42,493 bases of DNA from positions 1 to 42,493 of the forward strand of contig DHVR01000054.1 in the NCBI GenBank assembly GCA_002412765.1, given 5' to 3'. The translations under genes were made by a program, and so were the position numbers. Positions within the stretch are counted from its first letter, which is position 1. Every line of letters starts with the position of its first letter. The notes beneath the pieces were generated by a model. It was not told the DNA's origin. It did no database searches and worked only from the letters and a program-made list of their open reading frames with translations. Shown in pieces: positions 17,944-25,984 of the stretch. The DNA is from Leptolinea sp. UBA5203. GTDB lineage: Bacteria; Chloroflexota; Anaerolineae; Anaerolineales; Anaerolineaceae.

Positions 17944-18414
17944 TTACTCAATTTTGAGAATCTTTACCTTCATCTTACCATCAGGAGTGTTTACATCCAC
18001 AACGGTACCAGGATTGGCATTAATAATGGCTCTGCCCAAGGGGGACTCATTGGAGATTTTACCTTCTACAGGATTGGCTTCTGCGGCACCAACAATTGTG
18101 TACATTTCTGCCTCATCATCATCAATCTGTACGGTAACTTTTGATCCAAGCTGGACTACTTCTCGCCCCCCGGTCGTAAGACCTGGCTCAATAATTCGGG
18201 CATTGGCCAATATTATTTCCAATTCCTTAATACGACCTTCAACAAAGGCTTGCTCATTCTTTGCTGCTTCGTATTCGGCATTTTCCGTAATATCACCGCC
18301 TTCTAAAGCCTCTCGAAGGCGCGCTGCAATCTCCTGTCGTCGTTGATGTCGCAATGTATCCAGCTCATCTTGCAGCTTTTTGTACCCTTCTTCAGTTAAA
18401 AATGATGGTGTCAT
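17944..18414 (-). CDS. greA: Transcription elongation factor GreA
   Basis: GreA enters the RNA polymerase secondary channel and stimulates cleavage of backtracked RNA. The 156-residue length is standard. An N-terminal coiled coil (about 8-75) carries the tip motif GGDITENAEYEAAK with acidic residues Asp41 and Glu44 at the same positions as in E. coli GreA. A C-terminal FKBP-like domain ends in SPLGRAIINANPGTVVDV. GGGAT upstream of the only ATG supports the start. It is first gene of the greA-lysS transcript. Confidence 0.95.
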   Translation of the reverse strand: MTPSFLTEEGYKKLQDELDTLRHQRRQEIAARLREALEGGDITENAEYEAAKNEQAFVEGRIKELEIILANARIIEPGLTTGGREVVQLGSKVTVQIDDDEAEMYTIVGAAEANPVEGKISNESPLGRAIINANPGTVVDVNTPDGKMKVKILKIE

Positions 18415-18551
18415 GTTGATCCCTTTATTTTTCTTGAGTTTAGGTGAATATTGATCAACGAGTTTTCACGTTGTTAAATGAAATAAAACCACCCCTTCCG
18501 GAGCGATTTATTTTTGAGGATTAAACCTATTTTTTTGTGTATAGTGCGCCT

Positions 18552-18580
18552 ATCATATCACACTTAATTTACCATTGCAA
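18552..18580 (-). promoter_or_regulatory. Promoter of greA-lysS
   Basis: Minus strand TTGCAA at 18580-18575, a 17-base spacer, TATGAT at 18557-18552. The predicted leader before greA is about 130 bases, long enough for regulation, though no clear riboswitch or T-box is recognisable. Confidence 0.5.
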
Positions 18581-18670
18581 GCAAAAGTGATGTACTTTTC
18601 TTCTGGCAAACATCCAAATCTGGCCCGAATATTGCAACTATCTTAGGCGTATTTCCCATTTAGTAATGGT

Positions 18671-18699
18671 TTGTTCATTCAGTCAATGTGTACTATAAT
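18671..18699 (+). promoter_or_regulatory. Promoter of the LysM lipoprotein gene
   Basis: TTGTTC at 18671-18676, a 17-base spacer and a perfect TATAAT at 18694-18699. The expected start near 18706 gives a short leader with GGAG at 18717-18720, 8 bases before the ATG. Confidence 0.65.
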
Positions 18700-18728
18700 C
18701 TAAAAATCTAGGTAATGGAGAAGTTACG

Positions 18729-19304
18729 ATGAAGATAGGAAAAAAATCGATCCTGATAAGTTTAACCGTGTTATTGGGGATACTATTTAGTTCAGGCTGT
18801 TCCTTGCCTTTCACAACAGGCGGAGAAACACCATCAGAACCAAGCATTGCCACCCCAATTTTTATCACTGCCACATCCCCTGCTACCGGTCCAACCGTGA
18901 TCGTGCTTACTTCAGCTCCCCAGGAAGCACCCATCACCACGGCTGTATCTCCTGACCTGGCTGCCATTACAGCAACTCCAACCGCTCCCCTGGTAACCGC
19001 GACACAAACCGCCACTGTCTCCCCATTTTTGGGCTCCCATACAGTAGCCTCCGGTGAATCGCTTTATCAGATCGGCAGGGCTTATGGCGTGGATCCTGAA
19101 GCCATTGCAAAGGAAAATGGAATCAAGAAACCTTATACAATTTATAAAGGCGATGTCCTCCGAATTCCGCCAGTCAAATGGACAAGCATTCCCAGCGGCC
19201 CTACTGCCAAACAGCAATTCACTCCAAACTGGGAGTCGGTTGGCGTTTACAATTATGTTGCCCCCACCTATATTCCAGGCGTATATTACCCATCTGATCA
19301 TTGA
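18729..19304 (+). CDS. LysM-domain lipoprotein
   Basis: The 191-residue protein has a lipoprotein signal peptide with lipobox-like SSGC and lipid-modified Cys24. A Thr/Pro/Ala-rich linker (about 33-102) of the kind that spans the cell wall follows. One LysM domain lies at 103-148 (SHTVASGESLYQIGRAYGVDPEAIAKEN...GDVLRIP), which binds the N-acetylglucosamine backbone of peptidoglycan. The last 40 residues are rich in Pro, Tyr and Thr and have no domain I recognise. No enzymatic domain is present, so a wall-anchoring role is likely. It has its own promoter and terminator and is monocistronic. Confidence 0.85.
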   Translation: MKIGKKSILISLTVLLGILFSSGCSLPFTTGGETPSEPSIATPIFITATSPATGPTVIVLTSAPQEAPITTAVSPDLAAITATPTAPLVTATQTATVSPFLGSHTVASGESLYQIGRAYGVDPEAIAKENGIKKPYTIYKGDVLRIPPVKWTSIPSGPTAKQQFTPNWESVGVYNYVAPTYIPGVYYPSDH

Positions 19305-19307
19305 GAT

Positions 19308-19334
19308 AAGCCCTGGTTAAACCAGGGCTTTATT
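19308..19334. terminator. Shared terminator hairpin between convergent genes
   Basis: AAGCCCTGG and CCAGGGCTT form a 9-base-pair stem around TTAAA; the arms can extend to 11. The T tracts are short on both strands (TTTATT on plus). It sits 3 bases after the LysM gene and 29 bases from the end of the convergent oxidoreductase operon. Confidence 0.65.
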
Positions 19335-19359
19335 GCATCTTCTATTTTGATCCTAACTT

Positions 19360-19896
19360 CTATACAGTGTAGAGACTGCCAGCCTTTAGCGCTTCAATAT
19401 TGAATTTCAAGAAGCGCTGATGTCTGGCAGGCAAGTGATCATGCAGAGCTTTCTCAATCGCAGCCAGGGATAAAACACTGGTGTTTTGAAGCATGGCTCC
19501 TAGCATGACCATGTTCAGCATCCGTTTATCACCGATTTTTTCTGCTATTTCACTGGCTGGCAGACTGACGATGCGGATATCCTTGCGAACCGGCTCGCGG
19601 TTCACCATGGATGAATTCACAATCAGCAAACCTCCGGGTTTGATACTACTCTCGTGTTTGTCCAACGAGGGTAAATTTAGCACCAGGGCAACTTCCGGAT
19701 GGCGCACCACCGGTGAACCAATTTCTTCATCTGAAATCACAACCGTACAATTTGCAGTCCCGCCCCGCATTTCAGGCCCATAGGATGGAATCCAGGTGAC
19801 TTCCAACCCAGAATCCATGGAAGCATAGGAAAGTAATTGACCAGCAAACAATACACCCTGACCACCAAAACCGGAGATAATAATTTCTGTTTGCAT
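19360..19896 (-). CDS. 2-oxoacid:ferredoxin oxidoreductase, gamma subunit
   Basis: This is the gamma subunit of a four-subunit enzyme that oxidatively decarboxylates a 2-oxoacid to an acyl-CoA and reduces ferredoxin. The 178-residue protein fits the family: ISGFGGQGVLFAG (7-19), PSYGPEMRGGTANC (37-50) and MLNMVMLGAML. It is the last gene of the delta-alpha-beta-gamma operon and starts 2 bases after the beta stop codon. The alpha subunit resembles VorB, so branched-chain 2-oxoacids are a plausible substrate, but 2-oxoglutarate (Kor) cannot be excluded. Confidence 0.88.
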   Translation of the reverse strand: MQTEIIISGFGGQGVLFAGQLLSYASMDSGLEVTWIPSYGPEMRGGTANCTVVISDEEIGSPVVRHPEVALVLNLPSLDKHESSIKPGGLLIVNSSMVNREPVRKDIRIVSLPASEIAEKIGDKRMLNMVMLGAMLQNTSVLSLAAIEKALHDHLPARHQRFLKFNIEALKAGSLYTV

Positions 19897-19898
19897 TT

Positions 19899-20684
19899 TT
19901 ACCTTCCCTGCACCTTCATCATTTCAACGGCTGGATTTACTTTGAAATCACCCAGTGGATAATAGGGCAACATTTTCTCTTCCACCCACTTCATCGCCAC
20001 CGACGGTGGCACCCCCCAGTTGGTTGGACAGGTGGAAAGTAATTCCACCATGGAAAAACCCAATCCTTGTGCCTGAACTTCAAACGCTTTACGCAGAGCC
20101 AGTTTTGCTTGACGGATGTGTTTGGCGTCATGGAGACTGCGCCGCACCACATAACTGGCGCCGTCCACCGCACTTAGCAGTTCTGCTGTTCGAATCGGCA
20201 TCCCCATGCGTTCCACATCCCGCCCGTTGGGCGAGGAGGTGGTAATTTGACCTGGCAGGGTGGTAGGAGCCATTTGCCCACCTGTCATGCCGTAATTGGT
20301 ATTGTTAATAAAAATCACGGTGATATTTTCCCCGCGTGCAGCAGCATGGATGATTTCAGCCATGCCAATGCTGGCCAAATCCCCGTCACCCTGATAGGTG
20401 AAAACCAATTTATCGGGTAATACTCGTTTGACACCCGTCGCCATGGCTGGTGCTCGGCCATGCGGCGCTTGCACAAAATCAAAATTCAAAAACAAATAAG
20501 CAAAAACAGAACAGCCCACAGAAGCCACGCCGATGGTGTTTTCCCGCTGTCCCATTTCATCAATCACTTCTGCCACCAGCCGATGGGCTATGCCGTGGGT
20601 GCATCCCGGGCAATAACTGGTGGATACTTCGGTCAAGGATTCAGGCCGCTGATAAACCAGTTGATCCGTTTCAGTTGTTATCAT
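19899..20684 (-). CDS. 2-oxoacid:ferredoxin oxidoreductase, beta (TPP-binding) subunit
   Basis: This subunit binds thiamine diphosphate and a proximal 4Fe-4S cluster. I choose the ATG at 20684 because AAGGAG lies 6 bases upstream; the GTG at 20699 and ATG at 20690 lack that spacing. The 261-residue protein has SYCPGCTHG (Cys25, Cys28), Cys58 in VASVGCS and Cys219 in LLSTCPTNW as cluster ligands. The TPP motif runs from QGDGDLASIG (98-107) to INNTNYGMTGGQ (126-137). The two Cys in CPGC and the later Cys match cluster-bearing beta subunits of the Kor/Vor group. Confidence 0.9.
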   Translation of the reverse strand: MITTETDQLVYQRPESLTEVSTSYCPGCTHGIAHRLVAEVIDEMGQRENTIGVASVGCSVFAYLFLNFDFVQAPHGRAPAMATGVKRVLPDKLVFTYQGDGDLASIGMAEIIHAAARGENITVIFINNTNYGMTGGQMAPTTLPGQITTSSPNGRDVERMGMPIRTAELLSAVDGASYVVRRSLHDAKHIRQAKLALRKAFEVQAQGLGFSMVELLSTCPTNWGVPPSVAMKWVEEKMLPYYPLGDFKVNPAVEMMKVQGR

Positions 20685-20699
20685 TTGCATCTCCTTCAC

Positions 20700-21815
20700 C
20701 TACAAACCGATCTTCGCCATCTGTGCAACCCAGCGATCCCTGGGATGGACGGCGCAATTCTCTTTACCGGCTACCATGCGCTCAATCGCCTCGCCGATTT
20801 CATCCGGGAAGGGGACAATCCCGCCCACCCTTGCATAGAAGTGCATCGGCGTTTGATCTTTAGTAATTCGTAGAATATCTTCCAACATCTGACCGGCGTT
20901 CATTTCCACGACTAAAATAGCCTTCATCTTTTCAGCCAACTCAGCGATGATGGCTTCCGGAAACGGCCTCAGGGTGATGGGACGAATCAAACCAATTTTT
21001 ATGCCTTGTTCCCTAGCCGTGCGAACCGCCGAAAGCGCCACCCGCCCGGCAGAACCGAATCCAATCACCAGATATTCAGCATCGTCCAAAAAGTAACCTT
21101 TATAACGAATTTCATTTTGTTCAATCACTTTCCAATGGCGGATCGATTTCATATTGGCAATTTCGTTGTCAACTGGATTGATATAAAGAGAGGTATGAAA
21201 ATTGCGATCCCGCCCCGGCTCGCCATTGGCAGCCCAGGCAGGCGCTTTGCGGGTTAGTTTTTGCATAGGCGGCAATTCTGCCGGTTCCATCATTTGCCCT
21301 AAATTTCCATCAATCAGAAGAATGGTCAATGCCCGATATTTGTCCGCCAGGTCAAAAGCCAGACCGGTCAGGTCAATGGCTTCCTGCACGCTGGCAGGCG
21401 CCAGCACAATGGGAAACATATCGCCATGCGGCCCGCCATGTACAATTTGATTGTAATCGGATTGAGCCGGGGCAATATTCCCCAGGCCAGGTCCCCCGCG
21501 CATCACATCCACCACCACAGCTGGTACATCCGTCCCCGCGATATAAGACATACCTTCCATCATCAAACTGATACCCGGACTAGATGACGAAGTCATCACC
21601 CGCTTACCAGCACAAGCCGCGCCATAAACCATGTTGATGGCGGCCAATTCACTTTCAGCTTGAACAAAAGCGCGATTAAGCTCCGGCATCCTTTTAGCCA
21701 GCCATTCCAATAGTTCGGTCTGGGGCGTAATTGGATATCCAAAATAGGCTTCCAATCCATACCGGACGGCAGCTTCCGCGATCGCCGTGTTGCCCTTGAT
21801 TAATTCCTTAGCCAT
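20700..21815 (-). CDS. vorB: 2-oxoacid:ferredoxin oxidoreductase, alpha subunit (VorB-like)
   Basis: The 371-residue protein carries the pyrimidine-binding and C-terminal transketolase-like domains of the alpha subunit. It begins MAKELIKGNTAIAEAAVRYGLEAYFGYPITPQ and contains VQAESELAAINMVYGAA, TSSSSPGISLMMEG and VMRGGPGLGN. These closely resemble sequences annotated as VorB (3-methyl-2-oxobutanoate dehydrogenase, ferredoxin) in anaerobic Firmicutes, from memory. GGAG precedes the ATG. The gene starts 9 bases after the delta stop and lies 15 bases before the beta ATG. The enzyme would work in anaerobic amino-acid catabolism or, in reverse, in synthesis. Substrate choice by sequence alone is uncertain. 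Confidence 0.9.
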   Translation of the reverse strand: MAKELIKGNTAIAEAAVRYGLEAYFGYPITPQTELLEWLAKRMPELNRAFVQAESELAAINMVYGAACAGKRVMTSSSSPGISLMMEGMSYIAGTDVPAVVVDVMRGGPGLGNIAPAQSDYNQIVHGGPHGDMFPIVLAPASVQEAIDLTGLAFDLADKYRALTILLIDGNLGQMMEPAELPPMQKLTRKAPAWAANGEPGRDRNFHTSLYINPVDNEIANMKSIRHWKVIEQNEIRYKGYFLDDAEYLVIGFGSAGRVALSAVRTAREQGIKIGLIRPITLRPFPEAIIAELAEKMKAILVVEMNAGQMLEDILRITKDQTPMHFYARVGGIVPFPDEIGEAIERMVAGKENCAVHPRDRWVAQMAKIGL

Positions 21816-21824
21816 TTCGCTCTC

Positions 21825-22061
21825 CTACGCATCCGCTTTTTGGGTTACAGCCCGATATACTGTGATCGCTGCTTCTGGACACATCGTCGCACAAGTACCG
21901 CAGCCAGTACATCCATCGCTCTTCATCTCAGCAGGGTGATAACCCTTGGTATTGATTCGATCCGGAGAGAGTTGCAAAACATCCTGTGGACAAGCTGTCA
22001 CGCATAGTTCACAACCCTTACAGTAAAAATCATTGACTTTTATAGAACCCTTTGGGGGCAT
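21825..22061 (-). CDS. 2-oxoacid:ferredoxin oxidoreductase, delta (2x4Fe-4S) subunit
   Basis: The 78-residue ferredoxin-like subunit passes electrons from the catalytic subunits to ferredoxin. Two cluster motifs are present: Cys14-x2-Cys17-x2-Cys20-x3-Cys24-Pro and Cys51-x2-Cys54-x2-Cys57-x3-Cys61-Pro. I place the start at the ATG at 22061 because AAGGAG lies 6 bases upstream; the longer reading begins with TTG and places the Shine-Dalgarno sequence inside the gene. It is first in the operon, followed by alpha 9 bases later. Confidence 0.9.
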   Translation of the reverse strand: MPPKGSIKVNDFYCKGCELCVTACPQDVLQLSPDRINTKGYHPAEMKSDGCTGCGTCATMCPEAAITVYRAVTQKADA

Positions 22062-22153
22062 TCGACTCTCCTTCATCAAGGTACACGAATATGGATAGTT
22101 CCTCTACTGTTATTATCCGCAATGCCTGATTGCAGAGATAGTGTCAACTGTCA

Positions 22154-22190
22154 TGTGAATATCACACATAATATCTGTGCACATTGCACA
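22154..22190. promoter_or_regulatory. Two palindromic candidate operators
   Basis: TGTGA-ATA-TCACA (22154-22166) and TGTGCA-CAT-TGCACA (22176-22190) are perfect inverted repeats with 3-base centres, 23 bases apart centre to centre. They lie between the oxidoreductase operon and the DUF1232 gene, about 100 bases from each. The half-sites resemble CRP/FNR or Rex half-sites, but the spacing is shorter than the CRP (6) or Rex (4, after a longer arm) consensus. A redox or metabolic regulator is an inference only. Confidence 0.4.
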
Positions 22191-22311
22191 CAGTTTTTGA
22201 TCTACTGAGGATAAACCCGGATGCAAAGAACAGCAAGGGTAAATTCAGAACCATTTCTTCTCGCATGCTTTGTCTCATCCATGTATAATCGAATCAGGAG
22301 ATCAACCTTCC

Positions 22312-22725
22312 ATGAACTTAAATAAAACACCCAATTTACCGGAAATTCCCGGATCGCAAGGATTCTTCCATCAATTGGCGCTGCGCATCAAATTGTTTTT
22401 ACGCATGATGAAAGATCCACGCATCAGTATTTGGCTCAAGGCCTTACCCTTCATAAGTGTCATCTATTTAATCTCGCCCCTGGATCTCGCTCCCCTGATG
22501 CCGCTGGATGATGCGGCCGTCCTCTCCCTGGCTTTCTATCTTTTTGTTGAATTAAGCCCTAAAGATGTAGTGGATGAATTGATGCAGGAATTAAAAAATA
22601 TGCAATCCAGAGGGGCTGTAACTCCGGAAAAAAAGATCGAGATTATCGAAGGGATCATGACCAACAAAGACAATGCCCAATTGGATGCAGGCGAGGAATT
22701 TGAGGATACCAAGCAAAAAAAATAA
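22312..22725 (+). CDS. DUF1232 (YkvA-like) membrane protein
   Basis: I choose the ATG at 22312; the longer frame begins with TTG inside the likely promoter (TATAAT at 22284-22289) and reads through the AGGAG at 22296-22300. The 137-residue protein has the DUF1232 core at about 33-78, KDPRISIWLKALPFISVIYLISPLDL followed by PLDDAAVLSLAFYLF, with two hydrophobic segments. The C-terminal third is charged. The family is small, widespread, membrane-associated and without an established biochemical function. It has no obvious operon partner. Confidence 0.8.
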   Translation: MNLNKTPNLPEIPGSQGFFHQLALRIKLFLRMMKDPRISIWLKALPFISVIYLISPLDLAPLMPLDDAAVLSLAFYLFVELSPKDVVDELMQELKNMQSRGAVTPEKKIEIIEGIMTNKDNAQLDAGEEFEDTKQKK

Positions 22726-22866
22726 TGATCCTTTTTATCCAGCTTTCTTAATCAAGAGTTCAACCTTTGCCTTGCTTTCAATTTGCCTGGCAAAAAACTG
22801 GATTTTGGGCATCGGATTGATTATACTAATAAAGATAAATTTTGTTTGATTCTTATTGGAGGTCTG

Positions 22867-23091
22867 ATGGCTAAAAGAGAATGGCAGGTGGTAAAAGTTC
22901 GATACTGTGATCACGCAGGTTGTCAGGTATCATTGGAAACAGAAGTGGTTTTCCCGGCAGAATTTATGCCCGAACAGTTGCCCAGAATTACAAATCATCG
23001 CTGTTCAAATGGAAAACAATGCATGATTGATCATAATTTGGCTTGTGTTTGGTCAGGTGGTAATCCAACCTATGATCCTTTCTTGGAATAA
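22867..23091 (+). CDS. Small Cys-rich protein, unknown function
   Basis: The ATG at 22867 is chosen because GGAGG lies 4 bases upstream; an upstream in-frame extension to 22783 has no such site. The 74-residue protein has Cys14, Cys19, Cys46, Cys52 and Cys60, with YCDHAGC and RCSNGKQCMIDHNLACVW, plus several His. The pattern suggests a metal site (zinc or iron-sulfur) or disulfides, but I do not recognise a family. There is no signal peptide, so a cytoplasmic metal-binding protein is more likely. Flanking genes give no functional clue. Confidence 0.65.
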   Translation: MAKREWQVVKVRYCDHAGCQVSLETEVVFPAEFMPEQLPRITNHRCSNGKQCMIDHNLACVWSGGNPTYDPFLE

Positions 23092-23165
23092 AAGATATTT
23101 TTTGAATTGTGTCTAAGGTTTGGTTTGCGTTCTTGATTCATTGATATTTTTCTATGGAGTGGAAG

Positions 23166-24008
23166 ATGAACAAAAAGATCCTTTGGCCTTTTTCAATTTT
23201 GTTAATCGTATCCCTGGCCTGTAGCTTTACAGGCAACAAGTCCAATAACGAAGAACCTGGACAGACTGATCCTGCCACAGTCGAGCAACCCGCCACAGCG
23301 ATGGTTGAACCTACTTTGGCACCTCCACCAACAGTAGAACCTCAGCAAGTTGAACCAACGCTCGAGACTGAACCTACCCAGGAAGAGGCTCCTCCAGCAG
23401 ATGACAGTTATACAGAAGAATTTGACGGTGACACGTCCACCTGGTACACCTGGGTGGCAGCCGGTGACGCCAGCAAGAACTTCACAGCCACCAAACCAGG
23501 CGTTGTTTCTTTTCTACTTCCATCCCAGGAGACTTACGCCTACTTTGCCAACGAAGCCTTTGAGTACGAGGATGTGTTTGTAGAGGCCGAAATCACACCA
23601 AAAGTCTTTGGAGATAATGGGTTAGCCGTCATCTGCCGCGCTACGGATACAGGTTGGTATGAGCTGCGTGTTCACACGACCGGCATGTATGCCGGATCCT
23701 TTGAAGTGTACCGCTATGACCAGAATTTGAGAGACGAAAAGAAGAACCCCTACGTCAACATCATGAAAAACATCCCCAGGATTAATTCTGTTAATATTTT
23801 GAATGGTTCCAAGACAAATACCTTAGGGTTGTCTTGCGTCGGTAATGCTATCACCCCCATTATCAACGGGGTCGCACAAACGCTGCCCAAGGAAGAGCCC
23901 ATCACGGATGATGTCCTGACCAGTGGACAAGTTGGCGTCGGCGGCATGTCCTTCGGCAATGGTAAGGTTGAGTTACAAGTTGAATACGTAAAAGTGGAAG
24001 CCCAATAA
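23166..24008 (+). CDS. Lipoprotein with concanavalin-like domain
   Basis: I start at the ATG at 23166 because GGAG lies 6 bases upstream; the ATG at 23154 overlaps that site. The 280-residue protein has a lipoprotein signal peptide (MNKKILWPFSILLIVSLAC, Cys19), a long Pro/Glu/Thr-rich linker (about 25-80) and a beta-rich domain from about residue 82. The pattern EEFDGDTSTWYTW...GLAVICRATDTGWYELRV...YEVYRYD-like strands...SGQVGVGGMSF resembles concanavalin-like or DUF1080-type domains that bind carbohydrate. Ligand and role are unknown. A terminator follows. Confidence 0.7.
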   Translation: MNKKILWPFSILLIVSLACSFTGNKSNNEEPGQTDPATVEQPATAMVEPTLAPPPTVEPQQVEPTLETEPTQEEAPPADDSYTEEFDGDTSTWYTWVAAGDASKNFTATKPGVVSFLLPSQETYAYFANEAFEYEDVFVEAEITPKVFGDNGLAVICRATDTGWYELRVHTTGMYAGSFEVYRYDQNLRDEKKNPYVNIMKNIPRINSVNILNGSKTNTLGLSCVGNAITPIINGVAQTLPKEEPITDDVLTSGQVGVGGMSFGNGKVELQVEYVKVEAQ

Positions 24009-24043
24009 TTCACTAAATATCATCCCTTATGAAATATGAACAC

Positions 24044-24074
24044 AAGCTGTCCTGAATAAGGGCAGCTTTGTTTA
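24044..24074 (+). terminator. Intrinsic terminator after the lipoprotein gene
   Basis: AAGCTGTCC and GGGCAGCTT form a 9-pair stem (one G-U pair) around a 7-base loop, followed by TGTTTATA. It separates the lipoprotein gene from the nurA operon. Confidence 0.72.
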
Positions 24075-24132
24075 TATCCATTGCGGACAGCATTTCATCC
24101 TTCTCTATGCAATAAATCATAAAAATGAATCA

Positions 24133-24141
24133 TGTTATAAT
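24133..24141 (+). promoter_or_regulatory. Extended -10 promoter of the nurA-herA operon
   Basis: TGTTATAAT is an exact extended -10 (TGnTATAAT). No -35 is recognisable at 17 bases, which extended -10 promoters tolerate. The start would be near 24148, giving a leader of about 29 bases with GGGAAGGA before the ATG at 24177. Confidence 0.5.
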
Positions 24142-24176
24142 TTTTCAAACAAATGTTCGAACCTGAGGGAAGGAAC

Positions 24177-25355
24177 ATGCCGCTTAATTATCTGGAAGTA
24201 AAATCCCAGTTTCCACAATTTATCGAGACGCACCGCCAGGATTTCACCCGACGTGAAAGCTTATTGGACATGGCGTTATCCTGCCTTAAAGAAGCCGCTG
24301 AAAATCCTGAGCAGGTGGATACCATCCTATCCCAGGAAAAGCGCACCAATCCAAATCTGCGCTGTGCCGGCCCCAACCAGGAAAATATGGTGGCAGTGAT
24401 CTCCCTTCCCAATGCTGACGCCACCCCCTGGCTTTTAATCGGCGTAGACGGTTCCCAGATTACCCCTGATCCGCATAGCGCGCTGCCCTTCGGCCTGGTC
24501 AACACAGGGGTTTTTAGCATGCATACCAGCGGCAGTGAACCTCCCCAACAATCCAGTGTATCCAAATTGATTTATCAGGATCAAACCAGCGGCGCCCTGC
24601 GCCTGCCGGCGGAAGAAGAAATTAATCTGATCCGCGACCTGGAAGAACGGGAAGTGCTGGTTCAATTAACCGCAGAATCTCAGGAAGCCGTGATAGCCCT
24701 GACCGATGGTCCTCTGGCTCTATTCCGTGAACCGGAAAAGAATTCCCCCTGGGTGCAGCGTTTTGAAAGCTTGATGGGGCAGTATCAAACGCTGCCCCAT
24801 CCAAACCGCATTATCGCCGGTTTTGTGGACCGCCCTCGCTCCAATCTCGTCATCCAGATGTTGGAATATTTGCTCCACCAACAGCAAAAAAACTCTCCTG
24901 ATACGCCCCAGCAAACGTTGGATGGCTTACAGGATAGTGACCTTTTTCAATCTATACTGCCAGCAGGCAGCCGTTCTGCGGTTTTTGTTTTACACAGCCG
25001 TTCAGCCCATTTTTTTGCAGATGCCCTGGCAATTCACTTCTTTTATCTTAACGTGGGTTCGGAAAATAAACCCTCCCTGGTGCGCATTGAAATCCCTGCC
25101 TGGGTGGCTGAAAGCCAGACCTTATTGGATACCGTCCAGCGCGTTCTACTGGAGCAATGCCAGATGTTGGGTAACCGGCCTTATCCTTATGTCCTCCATC
25201 GCGCTCATGAAGTGGCTATTGTCCAGCAGGATGAAAAAGCTTATCTTGAGACGATGTTGATGAAACAATGGTTGGACGCCGGGTTCCCCTTCACGGACCT
25301 TTCCAATAAGCAATATCTCAAAAATCTCACAGGAAGCCGCAGGAGGATTTCATGA
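24177..25355 (+). CDS. nurA: NurA-domain nuclease
   Basis: NurA is a toroidal dimeric 5'-3' exonuclease and endonuclease that works with the HerA translocase on broken DNA ends. I choose the ATG at 24177 (MPLNYLEV) with GGAAGGA just upstream. The 392-residue protein shows the NurA signature LIGVDGSQI (Asp91) and ALTDGPLALF (Asp177), then GFVDRPRSNLVI and, near the C-terminus, PYVLHRAHEVA with the conserved Tyr/His region. Overall similarity to archaeal NurA is low, as is usual. Its stop overlaps the next gene by ATGA. The operon has herA two genes downstream, which supports the assignment. Confidence 0.85.
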   Translation: MPLNYLEVKSQFPQFIETHRQDFTRRESLLDMALSCLKEAAENPEQVDTILSQEKRTNPNLRCAGPNQENMVAVISLPNADATPWLLIGVDGSQITPDPHSALPFGLVNTGVFSMHTSGSEPPQQSSVSKLIYQDQTSGALRLPAEEEINLIRDLEEREVLVQLTAESQEAVIALTDGPLALFREPEKNSPWVQRFESLMGQYQTLPHPNRIIAGFVDRPRSNLVIQMLEYLLHQQQKNSPDTPQQTLDGLQDSDLFQSILPAGSRSAVFVLHSRSAHFFADALAIHFFYLNVGSENKPSLVRIEIPAWVAESQTLLDTVQRVLLEQCQMLGNRPYPYVLHRAHEVAIVQQDEKAYLETMLMKQWLDAGFPFTDLSNKQYLKNLTGSRRRIS

Positions 25356-25984
25356 GTACTTCCATTTCCATCGGGCGCATCTTACGCGCCAGTGCCGCCG
25401 GCTGCATTGTCGGATGTCAAACTCAGCAGGCAGAAATTCCCGCCATCGGGGACATGGTCTGCATTCCAGTTCCTCAACACGAAATCATCTACGGCATCAT
25501 TTGTAACATTCTGGTGGATGACGACGGCCTGGTGCGTCAGTTGGTCACCAGCGACCAGATCCCAGAATCTGTCATCCAGGATAACCGCCTTAACCGCAAT
25601 GTCCCTCTTGAAATGGAAGTGCGTTTTATTGGGCATACCCGCCAGCAGATTTGCACTCATTTACTGCCGCCGCGCCCTCCTTTCAGTCTAGACCGCATGC
25701 TTTTATGTGACAATTCCGACATGGTCACCTTCCTCTCTGCCGGACGCTACGGCTATTTCCGCCACCTGCTGCGCGATAAAAGCCCTTTTATGGAAGAGAT
25801 TTTGGTCGCCCATTTACGGGCAGCTTCCGGCATCATGGATGCCCAATGGCTGCAAAACGCCCTGCAGGAGTTGATCTTGCTGCTGCGGGATGATTACGAA
25901 AGCCTGGTGATGGTGCTTTCCGCCCTCAGTGATTCAGGACTGGTGGAGAATTCTATTCAAGGAGCGCCGCATGCCAGCCACTAA
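25352..25984 (+). CDS. Unnamed HAS-barrel-like partner of NurA and HerA
   Basis: The 210-residue protein sits between nurA and herA with a 4-base overlap upstream and a 14-base overlap downstream, so it is almost certainly made with them. Residues 5-75 (ISIGRILRASAAGCIVGCQ...PAIGDMVCIPV...IIYGIICNILVDDDGLVRQLV) have the IGxI...P..GD.V...YGIV pattern of the HAS barrel found at the N-terminus of HerA and related P-loop ATPases. The rest (about 95-200) is predicted helical and includes RPPFSLDRMLLC, FLSAGRYGYFRHLL and HLRAASG. No ATPase motif is present. HerA in this operon has its own HAS-like barrel, so this is an additional copy. I know no name for it; a coupling or regulatory subunit is inferred. 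Confidence 0.72.
   Translation: MSTSISIGRILRASAAGCIVGCQTQQAEIPAIGDMVCIPVPQHEIIYGIICNILVDDDGLVRQLVTSDQIPESVIQDNRLNRNVPLEMEVRFIGHTRQQICTHLLPPRPPFSLDRMLLCDNSDMVTFLSAGRYGYFRHLLRDKSPFMEEILVAHLRAASGIMDAQWLQNALQELILLLRDDYESLVMVLSALSDSGLVENSIQGAPHASH

Noticed and set aside
18415..18551. T-box or riboswitch in the greA-lysS leader
   Set aside because: The leader is about 130 bases, but no T-box sequence (such as AGGGTGGNACCGCG), specifier loop or aptamer core is seen.
22154..22166. Reading TGTGAATATCACA as a CRP or Rex site
   Set aside because: The arm spacing is 3 bases; CRP needs 6 and Rex needs longer arms with 4. It is kept only as an unassigned palindrome.
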